Position numbers and translations under genes: made by a program. Under the pieces are notes generated by a model, which was not told the origin of the DNA, did no database searches, and saw nothing but the letters and a program-made list of their open reading frames with translations. This document shows positions 60,392-64,000 of a stretch of 64,000 nt of DNA, piece after piece (within the stretch, counting starts at the first letter, position 1; each line of letters opens with the position of its first letter). This DNA is from Sycobia sp. Sy_11 (lineage: Eukaryota > Arthropoda > Insecta > Hymenoptera > Epichrysomallidae), in contig JACCIC010000049.1 of the NCBI GenBank assembly GCA_018907035.1, positions 1,390,001 through 1,454,000 on the forward strand, read 5' to 3'.

Positions 60392-61592
60392 TCTCCCTAC
60401 TTTCCTTTCGCTTTTTTTGTTGTGCTCGCGTCTTTCTTCTTGTTCTTCGTGTTTTGGCGTATCTCGCTCATTCCCCGTCCCTCTTCCTCTCTCCTTCGAA
60501 CGTTACCGCTCGCGCCGATGGTCACCGGCGCGCGGTGCGGCCGCGGCGGCGCGACTCCCAATTTCGATGACGCCATCGAGCAATGAGCGATAAAACGCGA
60601 TTCTTGTATAATACGTACCGCTCCGACTGGCGATGGGAGCGCGGGAACGCGACGTCTTATAGAGGATTATTTAAGGTATTTTGTATTTATTTGTTTTCCT
60701 TTAAACTTATTCGAATTATTGTATTTGATATCCGAGTCATTAAGAATGACAAAAGTTGCGAAACTTGGGAATGGAGCGGCGAGTCCTTGCATTAGAATTA
60801 TTCGAATAGATTCATATAATATTTTATTAATTAGAGTTTTATTAGGGGCAATTTCGTCTATAAATAGTTTCTTAATTGAAATGTGAAACGATTAATTATG
60901 TAAAAAAAAGTTTTTATTTTTAAGAATGTTCCGATCTGTTCAAATGTTGTTAAACGAATGGGTAATAAAATAATCTATTAAAACAATATTTTATTTTACG
61001 ATTACGAATTTCTTTTTATATACTTAGGTGCAGAATATTTTATTTATTTAATAATCAAAATTTCTGTATTTAAGAGAGATAATAGTTAAACAAATAAATA
61101 ACAATTATAAAAAATTTTTAGGGACTGGATAGTACGCTTATTAAATATAAGTAGAATATTTAATAAGAAACTCAAGCACATGAATATGTATTATAATTTA
61201 TCAAAACTTGTAAAACATAGACTATATATATATATATATCCAAACCAAAAACTAAACTTAAGCGAAACACATTATAAGTCTGCATGAGAAAAGTATATTT
61301 CAAACTAATGCGAGCGTATACATACACGCGCACTAAAATCTCGGCTCGATATATGCTAATGAACAGATTTTGATCTTCCCCCCTCCCTCGCTTCGCGTGC
61401 GAAAAACGTCAGAGAGATGGAGGAGCCCTGCGGTTCACGGGCCTATATAAATATATATGCGCGTTCATTCATTTATAAATACCGGACAAGAAAGCAGCTC
61501 TTTTATGCGCGGTCATATTGCGCGAACGAGTTTTAAGAATATCCGATCCTCCTTCCATTTCGCTTTATGCATTTCTGTTTAATTAGATTTTC
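60388..61592. other. GC-rich block then AT-rich DNA
   Basis: CpG-rich to about 60660 (GCGGCCGCGGCGGCGCG near 60540), then AT-rich with short (TA)7 at 61222-61239. No gene. Confidence 0.5.
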
Positions 61593-61636
61593 TCTCTCTC
61601 TCTCTCTCTCTCTCTCGCCACTATATATATGTACAT

Positions 61637-61695
<59 letters not shown>
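61593..61695. repeat. (CT)12 then (TA)27 arrays
   Basis: CT units 61593-61617, a 22-bp bridge, then pure TA units 61640-61694. Confidence 0.97.
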
Positions 61696-61700
<5 letters not shown>

Positions 61701-62545
61701 CGCACCTACTAGAAGAGTGTATTTATAACTGTATAAAATAAAACGCAAAGGCATTCGTTCAGAAGAAGCGTCAGTTTTGGTGGAGCTAATATGGTGGAGC
61801 TAAATATAGAATCTTTCACGAAATCAAAAATCATAATCGCAAATAAACGTATACAATTACATACCCACACACGCGCGCGCAAACACAGTCCATAGGGTAG
61901 AAAACACAAGAGCATCGAATTGCGGAAAGATTAAAAAATAATGGATCAAACAAGCAAAGTAGATAATATAATTAATGAGAGATTGTAGAGTTTTGGAATT
62001 TTTTTAATATAAGCATTTATTTTCTTATTCGTAAGCATTGATGATTAGTATATGAGTCTTTGGTGCAACACACATGCCATATACGCACGTGCTGCACAGA
62101 TACGGTCCAAAAGAATATACGTAATGAAGGGCGAGAAATTTGCTGAACGATAGAAATATATTAGCGAAATAAGCAAGAAAACCAGATAATTGGCATTGAC
62201 AAACGAAAAGACAAAAATATGGTAAATATATCCCTGCAGTACATATACAATAAACTCTTTATACAACAACCCCATCACAGATCGTAAACATTACACAATT
62301 ATTATCTTCATCGGCGATGTTATCGAAGAAATTGATAAGTGCGAACCCTAGAGCGCGATTGCATAACTCCGACGTCGACCGCTTTATATAAACATATATA
62401 TATTATATATATATCGATGCTACTTTTCATTTTTATCATCGGTTTGTTAGCAAGTCGTAAATTAATCATAGTAGTTCTAGTATTAGTAATACTCGTAGTA
62501 ATAGTAATAGTAATTTTAAACATGTTCAATAAATACTAAAGTAAA

Positions 62546-62548
<3 letters not shown>
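61696..62548. other. AT-rich non-coding DNA
   Basis: A short CA/CG tract at 61864-61880 and a (TAG/TAA)n-rich patch at 62468-62515. No gene. Confidence 0.55.

Positions 62549-62587
<39 letters not shown>
62549..62587. repeat. (TA)19 microsatellite
   Basis: Pure; 109 bp before the next TA array. Confidence 0.97.
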
Positions 62588-62589
<2 letters not shown>

Positions 62590-62690
62590 GTTGCGGAAGC
62601 GCAACGAAATGATGGATTTCTTCGAGATGCGAATGTTGAATCGTTTATCATCGAAGGCGCACGCGCACTTGGGAAAATCAAAGTTTATAT

Positions 62691-62696
<6 letters not shown>

Positions 62697-62748
<52 letters not shown>

Positions 62749-62815
62749 TACATACATACATACATACATACATACATACATACATACATACATACATACA
62801 TACATACATACATAC
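62697..62815. repeat. (TA)25-(TACA)17 compound microsatellite
   Basis: TA units to 62746, a single GATA step, then about 17 perfect TACA units to 62815. A 331-codon plus-strand frame crossing this block and the GA array downstream is repeat translation. Confidence 0.98.
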
Positions 62816-63357
62816 ACATATATATACACATACGTCGAACCGCGCGTGGTACAGGAAGAAAATTCCGTCGTTGATTTTTCGATCCTCCTGCCCCGTTTGC
62901 CCGTATCGTCGTGCCGTTTTTCCATGCCGATCCCGCACCTTATCCTTCGATCTCTTCCCCCACCCCTCCTGTATGCTATGTGCCGCACAAGTTCGTTACC
63001 ACCGTATACAAGTCTCCGCTCCCTCCCATCCCCACCTCTAACTCTCCTCCTCCCCCCTCCCCCTCGCTCGCTGTCTCTCTTTCTCTCTCGCTATTCCTCG
63101 CTTTTCCGCTCGCTCGACACGTCCGGCTCGCGTGTAGACGTCATATATAGCCGTATAATGCCGCCGCTGCAGCGCCGGCCGAAGGATAAAGCGTTACCGA
63201 ATAACTTCCTGCTGATAATGATTGCGAGCCCGCGCGGGCGAAATATTTATCATGCGCTCCCCGGCGCTGTTATTAAAGCGCTTTTTTACAAGTATGCGTT
63301 TGTACGATTATGTATGTGTTTGCGCGTGCGCGCGTACGTGCGTGCGTGCATGTGTAT
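62816..63357. other. GC-rich, pyrimidine-rich block
   Basis: C/T-rich at 62938-63110, then a balanced repeat-free block (63145-63290) with ATAATGATTGCG- and TTTATCATGC-type words. Possible regulatory island; not shown. Confidence 0.4.
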
Positions 63358-63360
63358 GAT

Positions 63361-63421
<61 letters not shown>

Positions 63422-63427
63422 GGAGAG
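63358..63427. repeat. (GA)n microsatellite, about 34 units
   Basis: GA array with a one-base phase slip near 63379 and a CAGAGAGGG end. Preceded by GTGCGCGCG alternation. Confidence 0.96.
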
Positions 63428-63808
63428 CGAATAGATTTGCACGAAGTTATATACATCCACATGTATAGGGAGAAGGAAACTTCGAAGAACTTCGCGAGTT
63501 TTTGGAAAGAAATACGACGAGTACACAAGGAGATGAAACTCCGAGGACTTTCGGAGGCTCTCCGCGTACGAATGGCGAGGTGTTGACACATCACCGGGGC
63601 TTATATTGATTTAGTTATACACGCGGAGTTTTCCTTTCTTTCTTAGCTCTCCCGCTCGGGAGGCAAATGCTGCCCCCGCGCCAAAGAGAGAGTGACGATT
63701 GCTTTCTATACATAATAGCGTACTTGCGCAACTTTATCGGGTTGAAATGTTCACGAAACGACCATTAGTTTTGAACGCTCTATGTATGTGCACGAACTCC
63801 CCGTGATC
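63428..63808. other. mixed unique DNA
   Basis: Moderately GC-rich, no gene recognised. Confidence 0.45.
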
Positions 63809-63847
63809 AAAAAAAAAAAAAAAATAAAAAAAAAAACAACAACAACA
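63809..63847. repeat. poly(A) and (CAA)n tract
   Basis: A16, one T, A11, then CAACAACAACA. Confidence 0.92.
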
Positions 63848-64000
63848 CGAAGAAAAAAAACAAATGCATTTTCGACGGCGTCTAATATTTTGCTCGGATG
63901 ATTTTTCGAGTATGTAAATTCTATATTACGCAAGCAGATCCCGAAAGCTGATCCTTTATTTACTCAACCGGCGAAAGCATGCACAAGCAAAATGATGCAT
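63848..64000. other. unique right-end sequence
   Basis: Nothing recognised. Confidence 0.45.

Noticed and set aside
62749..62815. Regular short repeats considered as a CRISPR-like array
   Set aside because: It is a 4-bp tandem microsatellite with no spacers, in eukaryotic-type DNA.
62591..63586. 331-codon plus-strand open frame
   Set aside because: It is the translation of (TA)n, (TACA)n, a pyrimidine tract and (GA)n in turn; no domain.

Overview
The window looks like non-coding nuclear DNA from an insect, most likely a hymenopteran and plausibly an ant. This rests on three things seen in the sequence: very CpG-rich GC blocks alternating with AT-rich stretches, an extraordinary density of long (TA)n, (GA)n/(CT)n and (CA)n/(GT)n microsatellites, and a decayed mariner-type transposase. 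The taxon is an inference from style, not from an identified gene. I found no protein-coding gene, exon, tRNA or rRNA that I can support. Nearly all long open frames are translations of dinucleotide repeats (IYIY, SLSL, RERE, THTH, VCVC) or chance openings in stop-poor CpG-rich DNA. A gene desert or a very long intron both fit.

Layout. From 1 to about 10,000, a CpG-rich block with an A17 tract is followed by AT-rich DNA, then a dense series of (TA), (GA), (CT), (GT) and (CAG) arrays between 2,375 and 9,340. From 10,000 to 24,700, GC-rich islands (about 14.65-15.07, 16.2-16.75, 19.1-19.8, 20.05-20.5 and 21.05-21.7 kb) alternate with AT-rich stretches. A repeat-free mixed block at 17.76-18.62 kb may be an old mobile-element fossil, and a balanced repeat-free block at 24.18-24.66 kb is a candidate conserved non-coding element. 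From 25 to 40 kb there are many (TA)n arrays, often in close pairs, and one small minus-strand coding-like relic at 36.39-36.55 kb inside AT-rich DNA. From 40 to 52.6 kb lie the longest arrays: (TA)33 at 45.5 kb, (AC)42 at 46.3 kb, (GT)27 at 49.6 kb and a compound quasi-palindrome at 50.0-50.15 kb. From 52.6 to 64 kb the main items are a compact element with 28-bp terminal inverted repeats (54,140-54,314, MITE-like), the mariner relic (about 59,161-59,490) and a (TA)n-(TACA)n compound at 62.7 kb.

No genes act together here, so there is no pathway to describe. The best supported biology is mobile-element decay plus microsatellite expansion at the edges of GC-rich islands. I did not find an undescribed multi-gene system. 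The strongest items for follow-up are the TIR element, the mariner relic, the minus-strand relic and the paired (TA)n arrays.
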